Positions 36,051-45,282 are shown, counted from the first letter of the stretch. The stretch: 64,000 nt of DNA from Dyadobacter sp. UC 10 (GCF_008369915.1 NZ_VSRN01000001.1:2786501-2850500), one strand, 5' to 3'. The notes: generated by a model not told the origin, from the sequence alone. Made by a program: numbers and translations.

Positions 36051-36893
36051 TTAACGATTAGTGTGATGAGCCCGGTATTGTGCCGGGCTCATTCCATTTA
36101 AATTAAGCCTGATCCTGTCGTTGTTGTAGTAGTCGATATATTCCTTGATGTCTTCTTTCAGCTGGTCGGTGCTTTGGTATTTGTTCAGGTAGAACAACTC
36201 TGATTTAATGGTGCCAAAAAAGTTTTCAATAATCGCATTGTCCAGGCAGTTGCCTTTTCTGGACATGCTTTGGATAATACCCTTCGATTCAAGTATTTTT
36301 TGATATTTACTCATTTGGTATTGCCAGCCCTGGTCGGAATGCAGTACCAGATTTTCTGGCTTATTGATCTTTTTAAATGCCGTTTCGAGCATTTGTGTTA
36401 CTTGCTTAAAATTAGCTGATTCGGACAGGTTGTAACTGATGATTTCTCCATTAAACAGGTCAATAATAGGAGACAGAAAAAGTTTTTTGTCTTTCACCCT
36501 GAACTCGGAGACATCCGTCGCCCATTTCTGTGATGGTTTTTCAGATTTAAAATCCCTGTTGAGAATATTGGGCGCAACCCTGCCTGTCTGGCCTTTGTAA
36601 GAGCGGTACCTTTTGAGACGGATCAACGATTTCAGGCCCATGGACTTCATCAGCTTTAAGACCGTTTTATGGTTGAGCTCGCTGCCCATCTTCCTGATCA
36701 TCATTGTGATGCGACGGTAGCCGAACCTTCCCTTATGCCGATCGTAAACTTGCCTGATCTGCTTTTTCGCCTCCTTATACTTGCTGGCCTGAGCGCTATT
36801 TTTAATATGGTAGTAGAAATTGCTCCTGGGTATTTCAAAGAGCTCCAAAAGCAATTCAAGCGGATATTTCTGCCTTAACCCATGGATTGTCAA
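36051..36893 (-). CDS. IS150-group transposase OrfB, copy 2
   Basis: Protein of 280 residues identical to the OrfB of copy 1, with the DDE residues D127, D187 and E223 intact. It starts at a TTG within the OrfA stop overlap and is in the -1 frame, so expression as an OrfAB fusion by frameshifting is expected. Identity of both copies argues for recent movement within this genome. Confidence 0.95.
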   Translation of the reverse strand: MTIHGLRQKYPLELLLELFEIPRSNFYYHIKNSAQASKYKEAKKQIRQVYDRHKGRFGYRRITMMIRKMGSELNHKTVLKLMKSMGLKSLIRLKRYRSYKGQTGRVAPNILNRDFKSEKPSQKWATDVSEFRVKDKKLFLSPIIDLFNGEIISYNLSESANFKQVTQMLETAFKKINKPENLVLHSDQGWQYQMSKYQKILESKGIIQSMSRKGNCLDNAIIENFFGTIKSELFYLNKYQSTDQLKEDIKEYIDYYNNDRIRLNLNGMSPAQYRAHHTNR

Positions 36894-37408
36894 CGCTTTT
36901 TCTTTTGCGCAGCTTCCTTCTGGCGGATTAAGGCATCCAACTTTTTTAGCAAGTCATTTTCTGCCCTCAGGCGCAGGTTTTCGTTTTCGAGCTGCTCTAA
37001 CCGGGTCAATGGACCGTATGTTTTTATGATCTTGGGTTTGTTTTTCATAGACCTGGGCCTGCCACGGGCCGTGCTAAAACCATCTATACCAAACTGCTCA
37101 TACTGCCGGACCCAAACATGTAAAGTACTTTTACTGGGTATTTTAAATTTGAAGCAGCACTCATTCAAAGATAAACCCTGTTTCTGATAAGCGAACACAA
37201 CTTGTTGCTTAAATTCTATTGTGTAATCGCGCCCGTATTGCGGCAAAAGACTTGAACCGCCGCCTTGTTTATAGTGTCCCACCCATTTCTGTATACAGGA
37301 CCTAGTAATCCCAAAGCGTCTGGCCAATTCATTAATACCACCTCCGCCTAAATAAGATTTTACAACCGCTAACCTCAACTCTGCACTGTGTTTTCTGTTT
37401 TTACCCAT
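36890..37408 (-). CDS. IS150-group transposase OrfA, copy 2
   Basis: Protein of 172 residues identical to the OrfA of copy 1, with two helix-turn-helix units and a C-terminal leucine-rich coiled coil. The A-rich candidate frameshift run lies at 36896-36906. Because the disrupted fabI terminator lies immediately upstream on the same strand, fabI read-through could add to its transcription; this is inference. Confidence 0.95.
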   Translation of the reverse strand: MGKNRKHSAELRLAVVKSYLGGGGINELARRFGITRSCIQKWVGHYKQGGGSSLLPQYGRDYTIEFKQQVVFAYQKQGLSLNECCFKFKIPSKSTLHVWVRQYEQFGIDGFSTARGRPRSMKNKPKIIKTYGPLTRLEQLENENLRLRAENDLLKKLDALIRQKEAAQKKKR

Positions 37409-37498
37409 AAAAATACCCCCAAGAAGTGTCTAACTTTTGGGGGGCAGTGCAGTGTGCCTTGAAGGGTTTTTCTTTTCGGAAAGATTAAAGTCAGCTTC

Positions 37499-38320
37499 CT
37501 ATTTATGTTGTTCCTGGATCATTGTAACCAGTTCTTCGGAGATACCCGTGGACGAATAACCGCCGTCGTGATAGAGGTTTTGCATGGTAACAAAACGGGT
37601 CAGATCAGAGAACAGGGTAATGGCATAATTCGCACAATCGTCGGCGGAAGCGTTTCCTAGCGGGCTCATTTTATCAGCAAACTCGTAAAATGCGTCAAAA
37701 CCAGCGATTCCTGAACCGGCTTTTGTTTTGGTAGGCGACTGAGAAATGGTGTTCACGCGCACATTTTTTGCTTTTCCATAACGGTAACCGTAGCTGCGCG
37801 CAATGCTTTCAAGCAATGCTTTTGCCTCGGCCATATCATTATAGAAAGAGTACGTGCGCTGGGCTGCAATGTAGGATAATGCCACAACCGATCCCCAATC
37901 GTTGATTGCATCGAGCTTTTCGCCGACCTGCAAAAATTTGTGCAGTGATATCGCAGAAATATCCAGGCCCTTCTGAAACCATTCGTAGTTCAAATCGCCA
38001 TATTCTTTACCCTTACGAACATTCAGCGACATACCGATCGAATGCAAAACGAAATCGATCTTACCGCCCAGAATTTCGGTCGATTTAGTAAAAAGGTTTT
38101 CAATATCTTCAACGGAAGTGGCGTCGGCGGGAATGATTTCTGCATCGCATTGTTTGGCCAGATCATTGATCGCGCCCATACGCATGGCGATCGGGGCATT
38201 TGTCAATGTGAATATGGCACCTTCTTCTTTCGCTTTCAGGGCTACTTTCCAGGCGATAGAATTTTCGTCCAATGCCCCTGAAATAATTCCTCTTTTTCCT
38301 TTTAATAAACCGTAAGCCAT
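37499..38320 (-). CDS. fabI: Enoyl-[acyl-carrier-protein] reductase FabI
   Basis: Short-chain dehydrogenase of 273 residues completing each cycle of type II fatty-acid synthesis. FabI marks are GKRGIISGALDENSIAW at the nucleotide site, VLHSIG, and the catalytic Y-x6-K in FYNDMAEAKALLES, with RVNTISQSPTKTKAGSGI afterwards. It is a monocistronic gene on the minus strand. The terminator downstream of it is split by IS copy 2, 45 bases after the stop codon. Confidence 0.96.
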   Translation of the reverse strand: MAYGLLKGKRGIISGALDENSIAWKVALKAKEEGAIFTLTNAPIAMRMGAINDLAKQCDAEIIPADATSVEDIENLFTKSTEILGGKIDFVLHSIGMSLNVRKGKEYGDLNYEWFQKGLDISAISLHKFLQVGEKLDAINDWGSVVALSYIAAQRTYSFYNDMAEAKALLESIARSYGYRYGKAKNVRVNTISQSPTKTKAGSGIAGFDAFYEFADKMSPLGNASADDCANYAITLFSDLTRFVTMQNLYHDGGYSSTGISEELVTMIQEQHK

Positions 38321-38400
38321 GTTTTCCTTTTCTATTGATTAATTAGGATAAGTCCGTTTGAGGCGACAAAGTAAATAATTTTTGACGGGTTTGCCAGAAT

Positions 38401-39429
38401 TTAGTCTGCCCAACTAACACTACTGCGCTGAGCTACTGGTTTCATGTACAGCTTCTCCCTGAAAAACTGGTCGGTAGCTTTGTACACGCCTTTTACATCT
38501 TTCGACCGCAGCCTGGAAGCGATTACGTGGTCGCCGCTTTCCGGGAATGCTTTTTCAACTTTCAAATGATCGGGCGTACCGAGCTGCGGAAACATTTTTT
38601 GAATAGCCGCGACCGACACTACCTGATCCTGCTCTTTGTCGTTTTTAAAATAATATCCTACAAATACCGGCATTTTAATCCGTTCATACACTTCGCGCCT
38701 CGAAATCACGTCCATCATTTGCTGCAACGTGACGAGCCCATTGGAATGGTAACCCTGCAGCCAGAACTGCGCGTGCTCCGGAATGGAATCTTGCGAGGTA
38801 TTGTGTTCCCCCATCACCTGCTGTAAAATCTGCTTTCCCCAGGGTCCGGTGATCAGTTTCAGGCTCGGATTCGCTACCTCCATGCAGGGCGAGTAAAGAA
38901 TAAGTCCTTTGATCTCGGGATGCGTTGAAGCCAGGTAAACGGATAGTAGTCCGCCTGCCGAAGTGCCTATCACAATTACACTGTCACCCAGCACCTTGCC
39001 TATCGCCAATGCCCTTTTTGCTCCGGCCAAAAAGTTATTTGGAGTGAGGTCGTCGAATGCATCGGGATCGTTGATTCCTGCGTCGTGCATGCGTGAGAGA
39101 TAAAGATTTGCTCCGTATTTTTTTGCAAGATCCTTGTGTATCGGGTCGCCTTCCGCCCAGCTTGCCCCGAAACCGTGGATATACACGATACTATAAGGTG
39201 TCTTTTCCTTTTTGGTACTGTCGGCCCAGATAATGCGTGCTTCATTGTCGCTTTTGAGCAGCGCGGTGGCCTTTTCAGTTTGCTTTATTTCCTGTTCAAG
39301 CTTGACAAGATCACTGGTGACCGTCGGCAAAACGGGTGTGAGGCGCGCCTCGGGGACTTTTGGGCCGGCATAGTATACGACGCCCAAAATGATAAAGATC
39401 ACGGCTAACGATACAAGAAGTTTTAACAT
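38401..39429 (-). CDS. Membrane-anchored alpha/beta hydrolase
   Basis: Protein of 342 residues with an N-terminal signal anchor (LLVSLAVIFIILGVVYYAG). The hydrolase fold shows the oxyanion HGFGAS, nucleophile elbow GTSAGG (G-x-S-x-G), and a late acidic and histidine region (FPESGDHVI). It is probably an esterase or lipase-like enzyme facing the periplasm; the substrate is unknown. A candidate promoter lies 38 bases upstream, overlapping the start of the divergent response regulator gene. Confidence 0.82.
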   Translation of the reverse strand: MLKLLVSLAVIFIILGVVYYAGPKVPEARLTPVLPTVTSDLVKLEQEIKQTEKATALLKSDNEARIIWADSTKKEKTPYSIVYIHGFGASWAEGDPIHKDLAKKYGANLYLSRMHDAGINDPDAFDDLTPNNFLAGAKRALAIGKVLGDSVIVIGTSAGGLLSVYLASTHPEIKGLILYSPCMEVANPSLKLITGPWGKQILQQVMGEHNTSQDSIPEHAQFWLQGYHSNGLVTLQQMMDVISRREVYERIKMPVFVGYYFKNDKEQDQVVSVAAIQKMFPQLGTPDHLKVEKAFPESGDHVIASRLRSKDVKGVYKATDQFFREKLYMKPVAQRSSVSWAD

Positions 39430-39466
39430 TTTTTATGAGCTAAGAAGGTTTATCAATACTATCTTG

Positions 39467-39498
39467 CAAACATAATTTAATATCCTTTCTATGCCCAA
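39467..39498 (-). promoter_or_regulatory. Candidate promoter of the alpha/beta hydrolase gene
   Basis: On the minus strand TATGTTTG (39474-39467) matches TAnnTTTG, and TTG lies at 39498-39496 with a 21-base spacer. It overlaps the first codons of the divergent response regulator gene, so binding there could couple the two genes. Confidence 0.4.
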
Positions 39499-40177
39499 CC
39501 TGCTACTTGTTGAGGACGATGCAAATCTGGGATTGCTGCTTCAGGAATATCTTACCGATAAAGGCTTCCCTACCGATCTTGCTACTGATGGACAGAAAGG
39601 TTGGCAGACTTTTGTGGACAAAGAATATGACTTGTGCATATTCGATGTGATGATGCCGAAGAAGGATGGTTTCTCGCTGGCCAAAGAAGTGAGAATGAGC
39701 GGACGGGATGTTCCGATCATTTTTTTGACAGCAAAATCGATGAAGGAAGACACTATGCAGGGTTTTCGGGTTGGTGCGGATGACTACGTAACCAAACCAT
39801 TTGACCGGGAAGAGCTGCTTCTCCGCATTGAAGCCATTCTGCGGCGGTATAAAAAACAGCCTGACTCACAGGAAGCCACTAAAATATTTCACATTGGTCA
39901 ATACGTTTTTGATTACAGCCACCAGCAGCTGACAGCCAACGGGAATTCTGCCCGGCTCACAAGCAAGGAGTCAGAGTTACTCAAACTATTTTGCCAAAAC
40001 CTTAACCAACCAATCAGCCGCAGCTTTGCCTTGAAGACCATCTGGGGCGACGATTCGTACTTTAATGCAAGAAGTATGGACGTTTACATTACCAAACTCC
40101 GCAAATACCTCCGCGAAGACCCGACTATTCAGATCATGAACCTGCATGGGGAAGGATTTAAATTGATGGTAGGGTGA
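39491..40177 (+). CDS. OmpR/PhoB-family response regulator
   Basis: Protein of 228 residues. The receiver domain has the acidic pair EDD (residues 8-10), phospho-acceptor D52 in LCIFDVMMPKKDG, the T/S in FLTAKS and K in VTKPF. The C-terminal winged helix (RLTSKESELLKLFCQNLNQPISRSFALKTIWGDDSYFNARSMDVYITKLRKYL) is of the Trans_reg_C type. No histidine kinase gene is adjacent, so its partner is encoded elsewhere. It resembles RprY-type regulators of Bacteroidota. Confidence 0.92.
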   Translation: MPNLLLVEDDANLGLLLQEYLTDKGFPTDLATDGQKGWQTFVDKEYDLCIFDVMMPKKDGFSLAKEVRMSGRDVPIIFLTAKSMKEDTMQGFRVGADDYVTKPFDREELLLRIEAILRRYKKQPDSQEATKIFHIGQYVFDYSHQQLTANGNSARLTSKESELLKLFCQNLNQPISRSFALKTIWGDDSYFNARSMDVYITKLRKYLREDPTIQIMNLHGEGFKLMVG

Positions 40178-40194
40178 AGGGCGACCCGCGTAGG

Positions 40195-40262
40195 GCGGCC
40201 CGACGCGGGCCGCATAGGGAAGAGGGGGAGGAAAGGAGGATGGAGGAAGACTGGGAGGAAGT
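40195..40262. other. GC-rich hairpin and purine-rich tract between response regulator and hemB
   Basis: A perfect seven-base hairpin (GCGGCCC / GGGCCGC, 40195-40213) is followed by about 48 bases of almost pure purine on the plus strand (40214-40262). It is unlike the AT-rich intergenic DNA elsewhere in the window. The tract could end transcription of the regulator gene, bind a protein or form unusual DNA structure; none of this is shown. Confidence 0.6.
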
Positions 40263-40370
40263 TTTTGGATTTGGGAAACTGAATTTCGAGCGGGTTGGTT
40301 TTTTATTTGCGTAAATATTCAAATAGCTAATAAAAAGCCGGCAGCCGAGCGCTGACGCCGAAAGCCCATC

Positions 40371-41351
40371 ATGATCGATATATCCCGTCGCCCACGACGC
40401 AATAGAAAGTCCGCAGGAATCAGGGAACTGGTTCAGGAAACGAATCTTCAGGTTTCCGATTTTATTTATCCCATGTTTGTCCAGGAGGGGAGTAATCAAA
40501 AGGTTGAGGTGAAATCAATGCCTGGTATTCACCGTTTTTCGCTCGATAATCTTTTGGAAGAATTAAAAGAAGTAACCGATCTGGGCATCCGCGCGATCGA
40601 TCTTTTTCCCAACTATCCTGAAAGTAAAAAAGACAGAACTGCTTCTGAAAGTTATCAGGAAAATACCTTTTATCTCAAAGCGATCACCGCGATTAAAGAG
40701 CGTTTTCCGGAATTGGTAATCATGACGGACGTAGCGATGGATCCGTACAGTTCTGATGGTCACGATGGATTGGTGGAAAATGGGAAGATCCTGAACGATG
40801 CCACGCTGGAAATTCTGGCGAATATGTCGCTGGCGCAGGCAAAAGCCGGGGCTGATATCCTGGGGCCTAGTGATATGATGGACGGAAGAGTTGGTTACAT
40901 TCGCCGCCACCTCGACTCGCATGGTTTTACGGACGTGAGTATCATGTCTTATTCCGCCAAGTATGCGAGTGCATTTTACGGTCCTTTCCGTGATGCGCTG
41001 GAATCGGCTCCTAAGTTTGGGGATAAAAAAACCTACCAGATGAACCCGGCAAATAAACGGGAAGCATTACTGGAAGCGCAGTTGGACTTTGAGGAAGGTG
41101 CTGATATGCTGATGGTTAAACCTGCTCTGTCCTATCTGGATATTATCCGTTTGCTGGATGAAAACTTTGATATTCCCATAGCTGCTTACAATGTCTCTGG
41201 CGAATACGCGATGATCAAGGCAGCTGCACAAAATGGCTGGCTGGACGGCGACCGCGCCATGATGGAAGTCCTGATGAGCATTCGCCGGGCGGGGGCAAAA
41301 TGTATTCTGACGTATTTTGCGAAGGAAGCTGCGGTGATTTTGAATAGATAG
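40371..41351 (+). CDS. hemB: Porphobilinogen synthase (delta-aminolevulinate dehydratase)
   Basis: Enzyme of 326 residues joining two aminolevulinate molecules in heme synthesis. Marks are RPRRNRKSAGIRELVQET, the DVAMDPYSSDGHDGLV region, DILGPSDMMDGRV, the Schiff-base lysine in MVKPALSYLDII and the second active-site lysine in SYSAKYASAFYGPFRDA. The metal site lacks the three-cysteine zinc cluster (DPYSSDGHDG), so a magnesium-type enzyme is likely. It stands alone here, far from the heme uptake genes. Confidence 0.96.
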   Translation: MIDISRRPRRNRKSAGIRELVQETNLQVSDFIYPMFVQEGSNQKVEVKSMPGIHRFSLDNLLEELKEVTDLGIRAIDLFPNYPESKKDRTASESYQENTFYLKAITAIKERFPELVIMTDVAMDPYSSDGHDGLVENGKILNDATLEILANMSLAQAKAGADILGPSDMMDGRVGYIRRHLDSHGFTDVSIMSYSAKYASAFYGPFRDALESAPKFGDKKTYQMNPANKREALLEAQLDFEEGADMLMVKPALSYLDIIRLLDENFDIPIAAYNVSGEYAMIKAAAQNGWLDGDRAMMEVLMSIRRAGAKCILTYFAKEAAVILNR

Positions 41352-41448
41352 TCAGGAAAGGGAGTCAGCAATTTTTGATAAACCATATGAAAGCTACTAT
41401 ATTAATAGTAGCTTCATTTTTATGTTTAAGAGATTTATCAATGTCAAA

Positions 41449-42978
41449 ATGAAAAAAACAATACTATTGATACTTTTTGTTGGAGCTATGAGTTTCCAAC
41501 CTTCTTTCGCCCAAAAGAAAAGCCCTGCATTGCCAGAATTTCAAATCAAAAAATCAGAAACTGAGGCTCATATGCGTTTTTTGGCGGCTGATGAACTGAT
41601 GGGGAGGCGGACTGGGGAATCTGGTAATTTTGTGGCCGCGAGGTATGTTGCCGAGCAATTCCGGAAGCTGGGTTTAAGTCCGGTTACCAGCAATGCAGGT
41701 TCTAATACTGTATCTTATTTTCAAAATGTTCCTTTCGAAAAAATGGGCGCCTCGGCAGCGGGGGAAATTATTGCCGATGCTGAAATTATGAAAGCTGGCG
41801 AGGCCTGGCTGCTCATGAACGGAGGCGAAACAAACCTGAAAGCGCCGATCATATATGCCAGCTTCGGATTGGAAGATGCTGCCAAAAGCTGGGACGATTA
41901 CAAAGGCCTGGATGTAAAAGGGAAGATCGTCCTTGTAGAAAGCGGCACACCGGAAGCGCAGACGCCTACTGAAATTTTCGCTACCTCTAACGAAAAGCGC
42001 AAGCTCGCCGCATCGAAAGGAGCAATTGGTATTATTGAATTATTTAATGCGCCGGTACCCTGGAATATCGTTTTGCGCGCCTTTGGAGGAGAGAAATTAG
42101 CACTTTCACAAGGTGATGCTGCGGCTACCCCAAGTATTCCGCACGCCTGGGTGAATGGGAAAGAGGCGAAATATGCGCGTGCATTGCGGGCAGTGAAGGA
42201 AGTGGAATTCAAAACAACCGGAAGAAAAATGCAGCTGATCAACAGCTACAACGTAGCCGGATTGATTCAGGGCTCCGACCCGAAACTGAAAGATGAATAT
42301 GTGCTGCTGACCGCACATTACGATCACGTGGGCGTGGGCAGGCAGGGAGGGCAGCCTTACACGGCTGAGGATAGCATTTTCAACGGCGCAAGGGATAATG
42401 CATTCGGAACCGTCGCGCTGCTTACTGCCGCAGAGGCATTGTCCAAAAATCCTCCAAAACGCTCGGTATTGATAGTAGCGTTGACGGGAGAAGAAGTTGG
42501 TTTGCTAGGTAGCAAATATTACGCAGCAAACCCTTTGTTACCCTTAAACAAATGCATTTTCAATCTTAATTCCGATGGGGCGGGTTATAACGATACTACC
42601 ATCGTAGCTGTTATGGGCCTTGACCGCACGGGTGCCCGCGCTGAAATTGAAACCGCAAGCAAAGCTTTCGGACTTGGTGTTTTCGCCGATCCTTCCCCTG
42701 AGCAGGGACTATTTGACAGATCAGATAATGTGAGCTTTGCCAGGGAAGGTATCCCTGCACCGACGTTTACGCCTGGTTTCAGGGAGTTTAATGGAGATAT
42801 TATGAAAAACTATCACCAGGTTTCGGATAATCCGGAAACGATCAATTTTAATTATCTTTTGAAATTCAGCCAGGCATATACCTATACTGCCAGGCTGATC
42901 GCTGATCGGAAAGTGGCCCCACAATGGTCGGCGGGAGATAAATATGAGCCGGCTGCGAAGAAGCTTTATGGCAAATAG
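41449..42978 (+). CDS. Secreted M28 family aminopeptidase with PA domain
   Basis: Start at ATG 41449 gives a clean signal peptide (MKKTILLILFVGAMSFQPSFAQ) and 509 residues. A protease-associated insert lies near residues 110-220. The catalytic M28 domain has the zinc motifs LTAHYDHVG, NGARDNAFGTVALL, the GEEVGLLGS catalytic glutamate pair and NLNSDGAG. One ligand aspartate occurs as ARDN rather than the common DDN. It probably trims peptides outside the inner membrane and converges with the S9 peptidase gene. Confidence 0.88.
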   Translation: MKKTILLILFVGAMSFQPSFAQKKSPALPEFQIKKSETEAHMRFLAADELMGRRTGESGNFVAARYVAEQFRKLGLSPVTSNAGSNTVSYFQNVPFEKMGASAAGEIIADAEIMKAGEAWLLMNGGETNLKAPIIYASFGLEDAAKSWDDYKGLDVKGKIVLVESGTPEAQTPTEIFATSNEKRKLAASKGAIGIIELFNAPVPWNIVLRAFGGEKLALSQGDAAATPSIPHAWVNGKEAKYARALRAVKEVEFKTTGRKMQLINSYNVAGLIQGSDPKLKDEYVLLTAHYDHVGVGRQGGQPYTAEDSIFNGARDNAFGTVALLTAAEALSKNPPKRSVLIVALTGEEVGLLGSKYYAANPLLPLNKCIFNLNSDGAGYNDTTIVAVMGLDRTGARAEIETASKAFGLGVFADPSPEQGLFDRSDNVSFAREGIPAPTFTPGFREFNGDIMKNYHQVSDNPETINFNYLLKFSQAYTYTARLIADRKVAPQWSAGDKYEPAAKKLYGK

Positions 42979-42994
42979 GATTTTGTGAAACCAC

Positions 42995-43033
42995 AAAAAA
43001 GGGTTGACTTTGTTTTCGAAGTCAACCCTTTTT
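42995..43033. terminator. Bidirectional intrinsic terminator between two peptidase genes
   Basis: Twelve-base perfect arms (AAGGGTTGACTT around 42999-43010 and its complement at 43019-43030), flanked by A-run and T-run, can terminate both the M28 gene and the convergent S9 peptidase gene. Confidence 0.88.
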
Positions 43034-43048
43034 ATAGCTGATATTAAC

Positions 43049-45229
43049 TTACTTCGCTCCCGGAGGACAGTTTTTTCTCAGATAATCAGTGAACAAAGTC
43101 CTCAAATGTGCCGAAGTCCCGGCTCCCTCACTGATACTGTGCGACCGGTTCGGATAAGGCATGAATTGGAATACCTTATTGGCTTTAATTAACTCGTTAA
43201 CAAGCATTTCTGCATTCTGGTAATGCACGTTGTCATCACCGGTACCGTGAATATAAAGTAAATTTCCACGCAGGTTTTTCGCGTACGTAATAGGTGACCC
43301 TTTTACAAAATCATCGCGGTTTTCCTGAGGAACACCCATATAGCGCTCCTGGTAAATATTGTCGTAAGTAAGCTGGTTACCCACCGCCGCCACTGCAATA
43401 CCTGTTTTGAAATGATCAGGATATTGGAAAAGCAGGTTTAAAGTCGAAGAACCGCCGCCGCTCCATCCGTGAACCGCTACTCTTGAAGTATCGATAAAGG
43501 GATACTTTTTGAACATAGCAGTCGCCGCTCCGTCCATATCCCTGATATTTATCCTTCCAATATTTTTGTAGATCGCCTTTCTCCATTTCGCGCCTTTGGG
43601 AGACGGTGTTCCGCGGTTGTCCATAGACGCGTAGATATAGCCGTCATCGGCCATATTTCCGTTATACAGGCGGTTCCGCCCTGTTCCATAGGTATCCTTT
43701 ACAGTACTTCCCGCCGGCTCGCCATACACAGTGAATACGATGGGGTACTTTTTAGAGGCATCAAAATTGGTCGGTTTTACAAGCCACGCATCGATTTCAA
43801 TGCCTTCTTCGGTAGTTACCTTAAAAAATTCGATGTCCAGTTTCGCGGCATTGACCTTACTTGCCGACTGCGCAATGGAATTATTTGGGTCAATTGCAGT
43901 GTGCTTTGGAAGAGAAATCCACTCTGTCAGCGGAGTAGTTTTTGCATTAGAAAAACGGTGCATTGCGAATTTAGCGGCCGGCGAAATTTCATAGTTGTGC
44001 GAGCCCGCCTGATCAGCCGGCGTTACCCGCACGGGTTTACCTTTTCCATCGAGAGTGGTTTTGTACAGATAGCTCTGTGTTGCATTGTTGGGAGAAGCCA
44101 TGAAATAATAGGCGTTGCTTTTCTCGTCAATGCGAACCGGACTGATCATATCGAAGTCTCCGGCGGTGATGAGCGTTTCCTTTTTTCCGTCGCGGCTTAC
44201 CCGATATGTATGGCGCCAGCCGTCTTTTTCACTTACCCAAAGGAATTCATTGCCGCCGTTGATCCAATCCCAGCCCATCGGGTCGTTTTCCCAGCGGCTT
44301 TTAATGTCGATCCAGGCTTCGTCTTTTTCAGTGTAAAATGGTTTGGCGCTGCCGTCTGTTGTATTAATGTACATCAAAGTACTCTCGTTCTGCTTGCGGT
44401 TCAATTGCTGAATCACAAGCTCATTCGGCATACCCGACCATTCCATTCTTGGCACATAGGTATTTTGCGGGTCGCCGGGAATGTTCATCCATTTGGTCTG
44501 TGCGCTCGCGATATCCACCACTCCAATCTTGTAGGGAGAAGGCGTTTCGCCAACTTTTGGATATTCCACCGGAACGTTAAAAGAGTAAATGGAATCCGTC
44601 GTATTGATCATCAAAAAATTGCGGATCTTGCGTGCATCGAGCTGCCAGTAGGCGATCGACTTGCTGTCGTCGCTCCACCGAAATCCATCCCGGCAGTCGA
44701 ATTCTTCTTCATATACCCAGTCGAAAGTACCATTGATCACGCGGTCGGTCCCATCTTTGGTCAGCTGTTTTACCTCGCCGCTTTGCAGGTCCTCGGCATA
44801 CACATTATGCTCACTCACGTATCCGACATGTTTTCCGTCGGGTGAAAACTTGGCGAACATCAGAGAGGAAGCCGGTAGCCCTTTTCCAAGCTGTTTCAAA
44901 GTCTTCGAAGTCGCATCAAAAACCCAGTAGTCGCCCCGCGTTTCGTATCTCCAAACTCTTTTTGCATTGGTATAAATCAAAAACTTGTCTCCGGCTTTAC
45001 TAACCGTGTAACTCTTGATTGTCAGTGCACTACCTCCCGAGGGAGTGAGCTGAGCACGTGATACGAGGATCTTCGGAGTATTGGACGGCAATGCAACTTC
45101 CACGATTTCATCATCGCTTACATCACGGTAGCCGCTTCCATCCGGAAGCCATTGAAAAGTATCGGGAATTTGTGCAAAGACTGGTAACGAGATAATGGTC
45201 AAAACCAAAATCCGGATGGCGTTCTTCAT
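43049..45229 (-). CDS. S9 family dipeptidyl-peptidase IV-like serine peptidase
   Basis: Start at ATG 45229 gives the signal peptide MKNAIRILVLTIISLPVFAQ and 726 residues. An N-terminal beta-propeller (DPP4_N, about residues 80-430; FDWVYEEEFDCRDGFRWS carries the double glutamate that binds the peptide amino end) precedes the alpha/beta-hydrolase domain. The catalytic serine is in VHGWSGGGSS, with aspartate in HGTGDDNVHY and histidine in PNRSHSI. It removes X-Pro dipeptides in the periplasm. It is typical of protein-degrading Bacteroidota. Confidence 0.93.
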   Translation of the reverse strand: MKNAIRILVLTIISLPVFAQIPDTFQWLPDGSGYRDVSDDEIVEVALPSNTPKILVSRAQLTPSGGSALTIKSYTVSKAGDKFLIYTNAKRVWRYETRGDYWVFDATSKTLKQLGKGLPASSLMFAKFSPDGKHVGYVSEHNVYAEDLQSGEVKQLTKDGTDRVINGTFDWVYEEEFDCRDGFRWSDDSKSIAYWQLDARKIRNFLMINTTDSIYSFNVPVEYPKVGETPSPYKIGVVDIASAQTKWMNIPGDPQNTYVPRMEWSGMPNELVIQQLNRKQNESTLMYINTTDGSAKPFYTEKDEAWIDIKSRWENDPMGWDWINGGNEFLWVSEKDGWRHTYRVSRDGKKETLITAGDFDMISPVRIDEKSNAYYFMASPNNATQSYLYKTTLDGKGKPVRVTPADQAGSHNYEISPAAKFAMHRFSNAKTTPLTEWISLPKHTAIDPNNSIAQSASKVNAAKLDIEFFKVTTEEGIEIDAWLVKPTNFDASKKYPIVFTVYGEPAGSTVKDTYGTGRNRLYNGNMADDGYIYASMDNRGTPSPKGAKWRKAIYKNIGRINIRDMDGAATAMFKKYPFIDTSRVAVHGWSGGGSSTLNLLFQYPDHFKTGIAVAAVGNQLTYDNIYQERYMGVPQENRDDFVKGSPITYAKNLRGNLLYIHGTGDDNVHYQNAEMLVNELIKANKVFQFMPYPNRSHSISEGAGTSAHLRTLFTDYLRKNCPPGAK

Positions 45230-45282
45230 ATTTACTTTAAAATTGGTACGACAACTATTGTAATGCAATGTTAACATTTTCT

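Larger units (their letters stand above)
36017..37451 (-). mobile_element. IS3 family, IS150-group insertion sequence, copy 2
   Basis: Element of 1435 bases, the same length and encoded proteins as copy 1 but in the opposite orientation, with the same terminal inverted repeats (TG...CA). It has a perfect 3-base target duplication GTG at 36014-36016 and 37452-37454. The flanks are the two arms of an intrinsic terminator of fabI: AACCCCTCAA on the left and TTGAAGGGTT plus T-run complement on the right, with the duplicated GTG in the former loop. The transposase genes read in the same direction as fabI. Confidence 0.95.

Noticed and set aside
17284..37451. Past inversion between the two IS copies
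   Set aside because: Each copy is still flanked by its own two matching terminator arms, and copy 2 has a perfect GTG duplication; an inversion would have exchanged the flanks.
43901..44845. Open frame of 314 codons on the plus strand
   Set aside because: Antisense to the S9 peptidase gene, whose motifs are all in the minus frame; composition of the antisense product is atypical.
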